Of a stretch of DNA of 32,223 bases, positions 16,687 through 25,024 are shown one piece after another. The notes below the pieces were generated by a model, which saw nothing but the letters and a program-made list of their open reading frames with translations, had not been told where the DNA came from and searched no databases. Location: the NCBI RefSeq assembly GCF_003515775.1, contig NZ_QWEI01000017.1:1-32223 (forward strand). Reading direction: 5' to 3'. Positions within the stretch are counted from its first letter, which is position 1. Each line of letters starts with the position of its first letter. This DNA comes from Ureibacillus yapensis (GTDB taxonomy: Bacteria; Bacillota; Bacilli; Bacillales_A; Planococcaceae). The translations under genes were made by a program, and so were the position numbers.

Positions 16687-17052
16687 ATGATGGAAAAATC
16701 TAAAGGTGCTCTGGAAGCTGAAATTAGCAAAGCGTTAACCCATTGGGAAAAAAGTTATCTGGGGCGCGGTTCCGTGTCGGTTAAATCAGATATCTTGCGA
16801 GATATGGTGATTGTTGTGTTGAAAGGAATACTAACGTCAGCTGAATATTCAGTATGCCAAAATAAAGAAGGTCTGTTATCGGTCAAAACCATTCGAAATA
16901 GTTTGGTGGAATCAGGAATAGAAGAATTAAAAGAAACACTCTTATCAATAACGGGTATAGAAGTGAAGAGTTTCTATACCGACTTGAGTACAAAAACCGG
17001 GGAACGCATTATGGTTTTTATGCTTTCGGAAGATTTGCAAAGTAAATTATGA
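16687..17052 (+). CDS. DUF2294 (YbcI-like) protein, 121 aa
   Basis: A small soluble protein of the DUF2294 family. The conserved layout is visible: an N-terminal helix EAEISKALTHWEKSYLGRG, then DMVIVVLKGILTSAE, a central helix with VKTIRNSLVESG and the C-terminal TGIEVKSFYTDLSTKTGERIMVF. I use ATG 16687, after GGAAGGAAAG, because it gives the family's normal length; the longer frame from 16630 has no binding site. Biochemical function is unknown. From memory, B. subtilis carries a homologue (ybcI) in the same ndhF-ybcC operon, and the association with dab genes here suggests a role in the same process. The 143-base gap after dabA leaves it unclear whether it shares the transcript. Confidence 0.85.
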   Translation: MMEKSKGALEAEISKALTHWEKSYLGRGSVSVKSDILRDMVIVVLKGILTSAEYSVCQNKEGLLSVKTIRNSLVESGIEELKETLLSITGIEVKSFYTDLSTKTGERIMVFMLSEDLQSKL

Positions 17053-17150
17053 TGGAGCCATTGGATGGTTTCATTTCTCTGGAATCGTTTCGATAGTAAG
17101 AGTTTGCTAAGTGAAGCAGAGCTTGAACCCTTTAAAGGAGTGACGCAGCA

Positions 17151-17609
17151 ATGAATATTAATAAAAATACACTATTTGTAATAGATTTTGATGTTGATAT
17201 AAACCATTTAATAAAGGGAGAACGACAAATAAAGAGGGAAAATATCACCGTCTTGCAAAGCGGTTTGCTCCTATCCCCATTTGATGACTTAATGAGGTCC
17301 ATCATCATTGCGGTGTATAAACACAATATTGATGAGATTGTGGTCGTTGGCAGTCCTAAAGAAAATAGATTGAAAAGCAGTTTCTGGACTCGGCATGATA
17401 AGGAATGGGAAGGTAAGTTTCAAGAAAAGGCACAATCACTCAATTACCTATTTGAAAACTGCAAACCGGAATTCCATGAGAATAATTTAAGCGAATGGTT
17501 CGAGGGCGGGGCAACTCCAGGTGATGGTGTGCGAAATACTGTTAGTGTCATCAGCCAGCATCCATTAATACCGGCAGATATAAAGATTACCGAAATCACC
17601 GCGCCTTAG
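17151..17609 (+). CDS. Carbonic-anhydrase-fold protein lacking zinc ligands (YbcF-like), 152 aa
   Basis: A homologue of beta-carbonic anhydrases by overall pattern: QSGLLLSPFDDLMRSIIIAVYKHNIDEIVVVG matches the region that normally reads SAGALVT...SIMRSILVAVYEL...EVCVIGHHDC, and GDGVRNTVSVISQHPLIPADI matches the C-terminal VxxSVxxIRxHPLxPxDV segment. The catalytic residues are gone. Where the Cys-x-Asp-x-Arg motif should be it reads I-D-F-D-V (residues 11-15), and the His-x-x-Cys position reads G-S-P-K-E (67-71). Its only cysteine is C104. It therefore cannot bind zinc in the usual way and is best called a pseudo-carbonic-anhydrase. Good ribosome binding site (AAAGGAGTGACG). It lies downstream of dabBA and DUF2294 and ends at a strong terminator, so it belongs to the inorganic-carbon locus. 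Role inferred: structural or regulatory partner. Confidence 0.8.
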   Translation: MNINKNTLFVIDFDVDINHLIKGERQIKRENITVLQSGLLLSPFDDLMRSIIIAVYKHNIDEIVVVGSPKENRLKSSFWTRHDKEWEGKFQEKAQSLNYLFENCKPEFHENNLSEWFEGGATPGDGVRNTVSVISQHPLIPADIKITEITAP

Positions 17610-17644
17610 CAAAAGAAAAGATTTTCGGTAACAGCGTAGCGCCC

Positions 17645-17685
17645 AATATTAAAAGCCCCTTGGCGTCCAAGGGGCTTTTAATATT
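17645..17685 (+). terminator. Bidirectional terminator at the end of the dab locus
   Basis: AATATTAAAAGCCCCTTGG, a 3-base loop CGT, then the exact complement CCAAGGGGCTTTTAATATT. The 19-bp perfect stem works in both directions and separates the dab locus from the convergent DUF5342 gene. Confidence 0.92.
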
Positions 17686-17707
17686 ATTGCTTCCTGATTT
17701 GAGAGAA

Positions 17708-18160
17708 TTACTGTTCTAGGTGGTTCGTCACCAAGTCATGAACTTTAGTTTCTAGATTCCAAAGATCCTCTTCCTGGAGTTTAGCTTTAGGTTGGGGATG
17801 GAACCACTGGATTTCTCCTTTATGGTAAATGCCTTGATAATGATTTTCTTCCATTTTTATTGTAAAGTGATGACGTTCATGAACTTGATTCTCAAACAAT
17901 GGTTTAACTTTAAATTTTTGTAACCCATCAATTTCTGCTAGTAGTTTTTCCTTATGGTCTGTCATCAAGTCACAAACCTTATTTTCTAGATTCCGAACTT
18001 CCTTGTCCTCAAGCTTGGCTTCAGGTTGAGGATGAAACCATTGAATTTTTCCTTCGTGGTAAATGCCTTGGTAATTAGTTCCTTCCATTTTCAGTGTAAA
18101 GTGATGACGTTCATGAACCTGATCCTTAAACATTGGTTTAACTTTAAATTGTTGATACAT
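17708..18160 (-). CDS. Tandemly duplicated DUF5342 (YheE-like) protein, 150 aa
   Basis: A soluble protein made of two copies of a 65-residue unit resembling B. subtilis YheE (DUF5342, function unknown). Residues 5-69 and 83-147 are identical at 45 of 65 positions, with shared landmarks FKVKP, QVHERHHFT, YQGIYH and IQWFHPQP; a 13-residue charged linker joins them. Family members are normally about half this length, so this is an internal gene duplication. The start is ATG 18160, where CTAGGAGG lies at good distance; a longer frame from 18208 would include the ribosome binding site. The His/Trp-rich HERHH and WFHPQP segments might bind metal or ligand, but that is speculative. Convergent with the dab locus. 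Confidence 0.85.
   Translation of the reverse strand: MYQQFKVKPMFKDQVHERHHFTLKMEGTNYQGIYHEGKIQWFHPQPEAKLEDKEVRNLENKVCDLMTDHKEKLLAEIDGLQKFKVKPLFENQVHERHHFTIKMEENHYQGIYHKGEIQWFHPQPKAKLQEEDLWNLETKVHDLVTNHLEQ
17758..18148 (-). repeat. Intragenic tandem repeat, two copies of about 195 bases
   Basis: Read on the minus strand, the first copy spans roughly 18148-17954 and the second 17914-17720; together they encode the two 65-residue DUF5342 units. Stretches such as AAAGTGATGACGTTCATGAA are identical in both (near 17864 and 18100 on the plus strand). The nucleotide similarity indicates a fairly recent duplication. Confidence 0.8.
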
Positions 18161-18462
18161 ATGAATTCCTCCTAGTAGTTTTTTTGCCGATTTTCTATAT
18201 CTATTCAACTGCCGGTTCCTTAATAGTCCGCTTCAATACTTAACGTCACATTTTTAAGCCGTCATTTATTTTAAAACCCTAAAGTATTTTCAGGGGAGCT
18301 GCTTTCGATTCCTGCTAATAGAGTTGAATGTAACTTCATTTCTGTTAACCTTGTATTATGGTTGCAAGAACATCATAACGAGCCAATATTAAAGAACACG
18401 AAGGAGAACTTTAAAATTGTCTTAGAAAAGACAAAAAACGCGCAGGATTCACAGCTGCACGT
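18161..18462 (-). other. 302-base intergenic region
   Basis: Holds the leader of the DUF5342 gene and the 3' flank of the PepSY gene. I see no confident terminator, RNA or reading frame in it. Confidence 0.4.
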
Positions 18463-19005
18463 TCAGTCCTCTTCATCTTCAATTGTTTTAAATGTAATCG
18501 CTTCAATTTTCCCTGAGTAAGCATTGACAACAACTTCTGCTTTTTTGGTTTTCGTTTGATCGATGTCAATCTCATATACGAGTTGGCCATCATCCTCATC
18601 CAATTCAATCGAAGTGATTGTACCGATTACTTTTTCGGCTGCCAATTCTTTTGCTTTTTCAGGAGTGATCGGGGTACCTTCTTTGTGCTTTTGCGGTTCG
18701 ATGCTTTCTGGTTTTTGGCGATTTTTCGTTACCGGCGATGTTTGTTTGACAAAAGAAAGCACTTCTCCTGTTCTTCGATTGACAGTGATGTCGTATAGCA
18801 TCTGATTTTTTTTTAGCGTAAGTTTATAGTTTTCTTGCTCCGGTCTGACGTTCTTAATGGTACCTCCATATTTTTCAATAACCATTTGGCTGACCTTGTC
18901 TTCAGAAAGGGGGGCAGGGGTACGATTGAGCGCTTTTGTTCCCCCATACCAGACAATGGCGCCCAGGATGAAAACAAGTAAAAGAATTACCGTTATTTTT
19001 TTCAT
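18463..19005 (-). CDS. ykoI: PepSY-domain membrane-anchored protein (YkoI-like), 180 aa
   Basis: An extracytoplasmic protein with an N-terminal signal anchor (about residues 4-22) and two PepSY domains. The first covers roughly residues 34-90, ending in YDITVNRRTGEVLSF; the second covers roughly 112-175, with ITPEKAKELAAEKVIG and YEIDIDQTKTKKAEVVVNAYSGKI. PepSY domains are thought to restrain extracellular proteases or act as sensors. Ribosome binding site GAGGTGAA. It lies directly downstream of a kinase/regulator pair; order and sizes match B. subtilis ykoG-ykoH-ykoI, so it is probably a target or co-sensor of that system. The 75-base gap to the kinase gene permits cotranscription. Confidence 0.85.
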   Translation of the reverse strand: MKKITVILLLVFILGAIVWYGGTKALNRTPAPLSEDKVSQMVIEKYGGTIKNVRPEQENYKLTLKKNQMLYDITVNRRTGEVLSFVKQTSPVTKNRQKPESIEPQKHKEGTPITPEKAKELAAEKVIGTITSIELDEDDGQLVYEIDIDQTKTKKAEVVVNAYSGKIEAITFKTIEDEED

Positions 19006-19080
19006 CCGTTCACCTCATCTATTTTTGTTAACCAGTTTATCATGGGTGCATTAATAACTAATTAAAGGAAACTTAGAACT

Positions 19081-20439
19081 CTATGAGAGGTTCATCGGCA
19101 ATTTTAATGTAACCGTTGTGCCTTTTCCCTCGACACTTTCCAGCTTGATTTCACCATTATGGGCAGCGATAATTTTCTTTGCGATAGGCAGTCCTAACCC
19201 TGAACCGCCTGCTTCATGGGTTCTCGCTTTATCTACTCGGAAAAATCGTTCGTAGACACGTTCTAATTCCTCTTGTGGAATGCCGATTCCATAATCGGTG
19301 ATAGCGATGAATAAAAAATTGCCGCTTGAAGTTATCGATAAATCAATGGGTTTTTCACTGTATTTGATAGCATTGTCCATAAAAATATAAAACAATTGTT
19401 TTATCTTCTTTTCATCAGCCATAATCCATGGACGATCAGTATGGATATGAATCGAAATCTTGCGCTTGAACGCTTGCTGCAGATACTTCGAGGTTTCGCG
19501 GCAAATAGCGGCAATGTCTACTTGCTCTATTTTTAACTGCCACTGGGTATCATCCTTTGCAAGCAAAAGCATCTGCTCCGTTAGCTGTTTCATGCGCATT
19601 GACTCGGAATGAATCGCTTCAATTGCTTCCTCCAAAATATCCGGGCGTTCCAATCCCCACCGTTTCAGCATTTTTGTATAGCTGATAATCACGGTAAGGG
19701 GAGTTTTTAATTCATGTGAAGCATCTGAAACGAATCGCTCTTGCTTTTTATAATTTTCCTCCAATAAATCCATCATGTTATTGAATGTGTCGGCCATTTG
19801 GTCCAGCTCGTCTTTGGAAGATCGTTCTCTGCCTATTTTTTTAAATGTTTTCGAGTTCTGAATCTCTTCCATTGTGTGAATAAGTGTTTTGATGGGACGA
19901 AGGATGATTTGACTAAGTATGCGACCGCCAATAACAGTCGGAATTAAAATGACGAGAGAAGCAATCACTAAACTTACTTTTAAGATTCTTAGTGAACGCT
20001 CTATATCTGTTAAAGGTTCGGTTACCTCCAATGAGGCAATTTCACCATTTGTCCAAATAATCGGTACTTGTCCGACTGCGTATAAATGATGATTGATCCT
20101 TTCCACGGTTGTTTGTTCACCCGTTTTATATGAATAGGGAAGATATTGCATATTGGTGTTGTCTCGCACCAAAACCAGAATGGGTTTGCCATTAGGAGTC
20201 AGAACCCGAATCATTCCATTCGGCGGTAAATAAGCCCGCAATAAGTCATTATAATGAACGGAAGAAGGATTGGCTTCTTTGACTCCTTCAAATATATGGA
20301 TGGTTTCTGTCTCAAGTCGCTGAATTGCATTCTCCGTCATTGTTTTATTGAAAATAAAGTAAATGGAGCTGTTGGCCAATACCAGCAGGACAAACAGCGA
20401 GAGGGTAGATGCAAGAATAATTTTCGTTTGGATTTTCAT
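19081..20439 (-). CDS. ykoH: Sensor histidine kinase (YkoH-like), 452 aa
   Basis: A membrane histidine kinase. TM1 is at about residues 8-30, an extracellular sensor of about 120 residues follows, TM2 lies at about 152-172, then a HAMP linker (about 173-228), the dimerisation/phosphoacceptor domain with H242 in SDASHELKTPLTV, and an ATPase domain with the N box (MDNAIKYSE), G1 box (DYGIGIP) and G2 box (GGSGLGLPIAKKI). All catalytic motifs are intact. Its start lies 3 bases after the end of the response regulator gene, so the two are tightly coupled. The signal is not evident; the extracellular domain has no recognised ligand motif. The downstream PepSY gene suggests envelope or protein-quality sensing. 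Confidence 0.93.
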   Translation of the reverse strand: MKIQTKIILASTLSLFVLLVLANSSIYFIFNKTMTENAIQRLETETIHIFEGVKEANPSSVHYNDLLRAYLPPNGMIRVLTPNGKPILVLVRDNTNMQYLPYSYKTGEQTTVERINHHLYAVGQVPIIWTNGEIASLEVTEPLTDIERSLRILKVSLVIASLVILIPTVIGGRILSQIILRPIKTLIHTMEEIQNSKTFKKIGRERSSKDELDQMADTFNNMMDLLEENYKKQERFVSDASHELKTPLTVIISYTKMLKRWGLERPDILEEAIEAIHSESMRMKQLTEQMLLLAKDDTQWQLKIEQVDIAAICRETSKYLQQAFKRKISIHIHTDRPWIMADEKKIKQLFYIFMDNAIKYSEKPIDLSITSSGNFLFIAITDYGIGIPQEELERVYERFFRVDKARTHEAGGSGLGLPIAKKIIAAHNGEIKLESVEGKGTTVTLKLPMNLS

Positions 20440-20442
20440 GCC

Positions 20443-21126
20443 TTATTCCTTTAACATATATCCAACACCACGAACAGTGTGAATATAAGGTTTTGAAAAT
20501 GGGGTGTCAATCTTTGTGCGCAAATAACGAATGTATACATAGACAATATTGATATCACCGTTATAATCAAAACCCCAAACATTTGATAAAAGTTGATCAA
20601 ATGTGAGAACTTGATTTTGATTTTGCAATAAGTATAGAAGCAGATCGTATTCTTTTGGCGTTAATTCAATGGATTGGCCTGACCGCGTTACTTCCCGTGT
20701 TTTTTCATTTAAGGATAAATCGCCAATGCAAAGTGAAGAGTCTGATTCTTCTTGAGAAAGAGATTGCCGCATCCAGACACGAACGCGCGCAAGTAATTCT
20801 TCAATTTCAAATGGTTTTGTCATATAGTCATTTGCCCCCAAATCTAACCCGCTTACTTTATCCGGCAAGGCATCACGCGCCGTTAATAAGATAACGGGGG
20901 TCTGATTATCGGCAGAGCGGATTCTCCTTAACACTTCAAGCCCGCTTAATTCGGGCAGCATCACATCCAATATCAGCAAATCCCAAGTTTCATTTTGAAA
21001 TAGCGAATAACCTTCTAGCCCGGTATAGGCAGCCCCCGTTTCATAACCTTCATGTTCAAGTTCCAATTGGATCAGCCGTGCAATTTTCTTTTCATCTTCA
21101 ACAATCAATATTTTTCCTCTGTTCAT
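20443..21126 (-). CDS. ykoG: OmpR-family response regulator (YkoG-like), 227 aa
   Basis: A two-component transcription factor. The receiver domain (residues 1-120) has the acidic pair E10-D11, phosphoacceptor D54 in LLILDVMLPELSG, T82 and K104; the winged-helix OmpR/PhoB DNA-binding domain occupies about 130-227, with the recognition region VYVYIRYLRTKID and the final HTVRGVGYML. The start is ATG 21126 after GGAGGG; the 8-residue longer frame (21150) would place the binding site inside the gene. First gene of the three-gene set with the kinase and PepSY protein, which it probably autoregulates. No direct-repeat operator was identified by eye. Confidence 0.93.
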   Translation of the reverse strand: MNRGKILIVEDEKKIARLIQLELEHEGYETGAAYTGLEGYSLFQNETWDLLILDVMLPELSGLEVLRRIRSADNQTPVILLTARDALPDKVSGLDLGANDYMTKPFEIEELLARVRVWMRQSLSQEESDSSLCIGDLSLNEKTREVTRSGQSIELTPKEYDLLLYLLQNQNQVLTFDQLLSNVWGFDYNGDINIVYVYIRYLRTKIDTPFSKPYIHTVRGVGYMLKE

Positions 21127-21377
21127 TTGGACCCTCCATTCACAATTCAAACCGTAAAAGAATATTCAGTGCAAATCAATTTCTCCCCGGCAGCACACTG
21201 CTTTTGCATCCAATGATTAAATCTATCGGCCATGCCATATGAAGTGCAACGTTTAGGAGGGAATGCAAGGTTAAAGGAAGAGGGAAATTGAATCAAGATT
21301 TTATATGGCTAAATTGAAATTCATCAAAAGTAAATTATGTAGATACAGTTATATGATTGTTAAAGGAAACGAAAAAT

Positions 21378-21449
21378 ATGTATGATATCCTGCACGAAAT
21401 AGCAGTATTTTATTCCGGTCAGCAAATGATACAGCAAATGATAAGGTAA
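21378..21449 (+). CDS. Possible 23-aa small protein
   Basis: ATG 21378 is preceded by AAAGGAAACG about 10 bases upstream, and a terminator begins 37 bases after the stop, so a small complete transcription unit is conceivable. The peptide begins MYDILHEIAVFYSG and ends with two copies of QQMI created by the 12-base tandem repeat. No family recognised. The main alternative is a chance frame. Confidence 0.25.
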   Translation: MYDILHEIAVFYSGQQMIQQMIR

Positions 21450-21485
21450 ATAATCTCCACTTTCTTCAACATCAATTCATAATCG

Positions 21486-21519
21486 GACGCTTTTTCTGGA
21501 ATCAGGGAAGCGTCTTTTT
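21486..21519 (+). terminator. Rho-independent terminator
   Basis: GACGCTT (21486-21492) pairs with AAGCGTC (21508-21514), followed by TTTTT. It has no annotated gene just upstream on the plus strand other than the 23-codon candidate. A very similar hairpin in near-identical flanks (AATCGGACGCT ... TTCATGAA) lies at 27829-27860. Confidence 0.65.
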
Positions 21520-21662
21520 CATGAAAAGGGCCAGATGATTCAACTACATTACTAAAGAAATTAAAATGTTTGATTATTAATTTTAGGTGATAAAGAAGAA
21601 GGAAATGGAAAACTGTTTGTCGAAATATGGAATTGTTTCGATAATTACAGGGAGGTTGATGA

Positions 21663-22322
21663 ATGATGGCAATCATTTTTAATGACGTGCATGAAAAGGA
21701 ATCGACTATTTTTAGCCATAATGGAAATAAGATTATAACGGAAGACAGGGAGATTGACATTCTCGCTCGATTGGAAGAACCGCTAGTCGCCGTTTTAGGC
21801 TCCGTACTGGATGATGAGGAATGCGAAGCGTTGATCGAGTTGTCAAAAGACCATCTGAAGCGTTCAAAAATCGGAAGTACGCGAGAAGTCAGCGATATCC
21901 GTACAAGCAGCGGAGCGTTTTTAACAGACATCGACAATGAAGTTCTTGCAAGGGTGGAAAAAAGGGTCTCGGAAATTATGGGAATCCCCACAGAGCATGG
22001 GGAAGGACTGCATATTTTGCATTACCAACCGGGTCAGGAGTACAAAGATCACGTCGATTATTTCGCAGAGACAAGCAAAGCGGCGAGCAATAATCGCATC
22101 TCAACTCTGGTACTGTACTTAAATGATGTGGAAGAGGGCGGCGAAACCTATTTCCCGAAACTCAATTTTACTGTTCGTCCGAAAAAGGGCATGGCCGTAT
22201 ACTTCGAATATTTTTATAATGAAGAACGATTAAACGAATTAACATTGCATAGGGGTGCTCCTGTTATAAAAGGAGAAAAGTGGGTAGCTACGCAATGGAT
22301 GAGAAGGAAGAGAATAGGCTGA
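21663..22322 (+). CDS. Prolyl 4-hydroxylase-like 2-oxoglutarate/Fe(II) dioxygenase, 219 aa
   Basis: A cytoplasmic P4H-family enzyme that hydroxylates proline using O2, 2-oxoglutarate and Fe(II). The facial triad and cosubstrate residues are present: H130 and D132 in KDHVDYF, H196 in LTLHRGAP and K206 in KGEKWVATQW; the segment NNRISTLVLYLNDVEEGGET is typical. It closely resembles, from memory, the Bacillus anthracis/cereus prolyl hydroxylase that acts on collagen-like GXY peptides. Ribosome binding site GGGAGGTTG; two ATGs (21663, 21666) are possible and differ by one residue. No collagen-like gene lies in this window, so the substrate must be elsewhere (exosporium collagen-like protein, or a translation factor as seen in some bacteria). 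Confidence 0.92.
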   Translation: MMAIIFNDVHEKESTIFSHNGNKIITEDREIDILARLEEPLVAVLGSVLDDEECEALIELSKDHLKRSKIGSTREVSDIRTSSGAFLTDIDNEVLARVEKRVSEIMGIPTEHGEGLHILHYQPGQEYKDHVDYFAETSKAASNNRISTLVLYLNDVEEGGETYFPKLNFTVRPKKGMAVYFEYFYNEERLNELTLHRGAPVIKGEKWVATQWMRRKRIG

Positions 22323-22461
22323 AACATTGAGGGATTAAAATTTGGTGCATCTTTGTTCGATTGCACAGGTTGTTATTTTTTATCCAATTCTTTAGCTTTT
22401 TCTATTAATCTAGAAATTGAATAAAAAATACGCAACTTGAATTGTCTTGCTAATCTATAAG

Positions 22462-22510
22462 AAAAAGAGCCGCAAAGCGCTTTGATATGAAAGCGCTTCA
22501 CGGCTTTTTT
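22462..22510 (+). terminator. Bidirectional terminator between dioxygenase and HxlR genes
   Basis: AAAAAGAGCCG pairs with CGGCTTTTTT, with an inner AAAGCGCTT repeated on both arms (itself self-complementary). A/T tracts on both sides allow termination of both convergent genes. Confidence 0.85.
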
Positions 22511-22546
22511 GAATCTTTCCAGACTTTTTTGCCTTTACCTGTTAAC

Positions 22547-22915
22547 TTAATTTTCTTTGGTTGATTCTTTATTCGCGTCTTTTTCCAGAAATTCTCTGAA
22601 ATCCTCTCCCCAATTACAGATGGATGTGACAACAGGCTCCAGGAGAAGGCCGATTTCGCTTAGTTGATATTCCACTTTGGGAGGGACAACCGGATAAACA
22701 ACTCTTGTAATTATTTTATCCTCTTCCAATTCCCTTAATTGTCTAATTAACATACGTTGATTGACATCCGGAAGGAATTTTTGTATTTCGCTTAATCTTA
22801 ACGGTGATTGTTGAAGCAAACACCATATGATCGCTATTTTCCAGCGCCCGCCTATCACTGATAAAGCCAGGTCTTTGCTTGTGAAAAAGGTTTTTTCTTT
22901 ATATTCGATTTCCAT
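22547..22915 (-). CDS. HxlR-family transcriptional regulator, 122 aa
   Basis: A winged-helix DNA-binding protein of the HxlR/YodB family, acting as a dimer. The conserved core is clear: VIGGRWKIAIIW (about residues 20-31), RLSEIQKFLPDVNQRMLIRQLRELEEDKII (recognition helices, about 39-69) and VVYPVVPPKVEYQLSEIG (wing). The VVPPKVEY segment and overall pattern are especially close to B. subtilis HxlR, the formaldehyde-responsive activator of the ribulose monophosphate genes. Where HxlR has (from memory) its formaldehyde-reactive Cys11 and Lys13, this protein has T12 and K14; its cysteines are C32 and C100. It is divergent from frmA, so it most likely controls the formaldehyde/glutathione operon, by a sensing residue other than the canonical one. 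Confidence 0.9.
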   Translation of the reverse strand: MEIEYKEKTFFTSKDLALSVIGGRWKIAIIWCLLQQSPLRLSEIQKFLPDVNQRMLIRQLRELEEDKIITRVVYPVVPPKVEYQLSEIGLLLEPVVTSICNWGEDFREFLEKDANKESTKEN

Positions 22916-22942
22916 TTATTATGTTCCCTTCGTTGTTGCTAA

Positions 22943-24157
<1,215 letters not shown>

Positions 24158-24161
24158 GGAA

Positions 24162-24995
24162 ATGAGCCTTAAACTTATTGAAAAACATCGCTCTTTTGGC
24201 GGAGAACAATGCAAGTACAGCCACTATTCGGAAGTCTTGCAATGTGATATGACATTTAGCATCTACTTGCCATCAAACAAAGAAGGGAAAAAAATCCCTC
24301 TCATTTGGTGGTTATCTGGTCTAACTTGTACAGATGATAATTTTAGTCAAAAAAGCGGATTCCAAAGATTGGCTGAAAAATATCAAGCGGCAGTCTTTAT
24401 TCCGGATACCTCGCCGCGTGGAGAACAAGTTGCTGATGATGAAGCATGGGATCTTGGACAAGGTGCGGGTTTTTATTTAAATGCCACACAAAATCCATGG
24501 GCAAAGCATTACAACATGTACACGTATATCATTGATGAATTAACAGCGATTGCGTCAACTTTAGTACCCAATTTCTCCGGAGAAGAAAGCATAATGGGCC
24601 ACTCCATGGGCGGCCATGGCGCTTTGGTGATCGGCATGAAAAATCCGGCGAGATTCAAAGCGATTTCTGCTTTTTCTCCTATTTTAAGTCCGAGTCAGGT
24701 TCCATGGGGAATAAAGGCTTTCACCACTTATTTAGGGGAAGATCAAACTTCCTGGAAAGAATGGGATGCTTCAGAACTGGTCAAAGCAGCGAACGTTCCA
24801 CCTGTTCTCATTATGCAGGGAACTCAAGATGATTTTTATCCGAAGCAATTGGAAGAAACACTTTTCCTGGAAAATGCGCGGAAAAATAAACAAGAAATAA
24901 ATTACAAGAAGATGGAAGGTTATGATCACAGCTATTTCTTTATAGCTTCTTTCTTGGATGACCATTTTGCTTTCCATATGAAGTATTTAAGATAG
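24162..24995 (+). CDS. frmB: S-formylglutathione hydrolase, 277 aa
   Basis: Hydrolyses S-formylglutathione to formate and glutathione, the second step of glutathione-dependent formaldehyde detoxification. An esterase-D family alpha/beta hydrolase with catalytic S148 in GHSMGGHG, D224 in GTQDDFYP and H256 in GYDHSYF; the oxyanion-hole region LSGLTCTDDNF and the PDTSPRGEQV segment are also conserved. The start is ATG 24162, 5 bases after the frmA stop, with GGAGAG upstream; the frame could extend to 24147 but that would overlap frmA. Full family length (about 277). A 14-bp hairpin with a T run follows at 25025-25062. Confidence 0.95.
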   Translation: MSLKLIEKHRSFGGEQCKYSHYSEVLQCDMTFSIYLPSNKEGKKIPLIWWLSGLTCTDDNFSQKSGFQRLAEKYQAAVFIPDTSPRGEQVADDEAWDLGQGAGFYLNATQNPWAKHYNMYTYIIDELTAIASTLVPNFSGEESIMGHSMGGHGALVIGMKNPARFKAISAFSPILSPSQVPWGIKAFTTYLGEDQTSWKEWDASELVKAANVPPVLIMQGTQDDFYPKQLEETLFLENARKNKQEINYKKMEGYDHSYFFIASFLDDHFAFHMKYLR

Positions 24996-25024
24996 TTCAT
25001 TTTTTATAGAATCGAAATAAAAAT

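Larger units (their letters stand above)
21127..21662 (+). other. 536-base divergent intergenic region
   Basis: Separates ykoG (minus) from the dioxygenase gene (plus). It contains a possible 23-codon gene at 21378-21449 with an exact 12-base tandem repeat inside it (CAGCAAATGATA at 21420-21431 and 21432-21443) and a terminator at 21486-21519. The remainder is AT-rich without clear signals. Confidence 0.45.

Noticed and set aside
22489-22502. Sequence resembling a CcpA cre site (TGAAAGCGCTTCA)
   Set aside because: One base short of the 14-base cre consensus and part of the arm of a bidirectional terminator, so its symmetry is explained by the hairpin.
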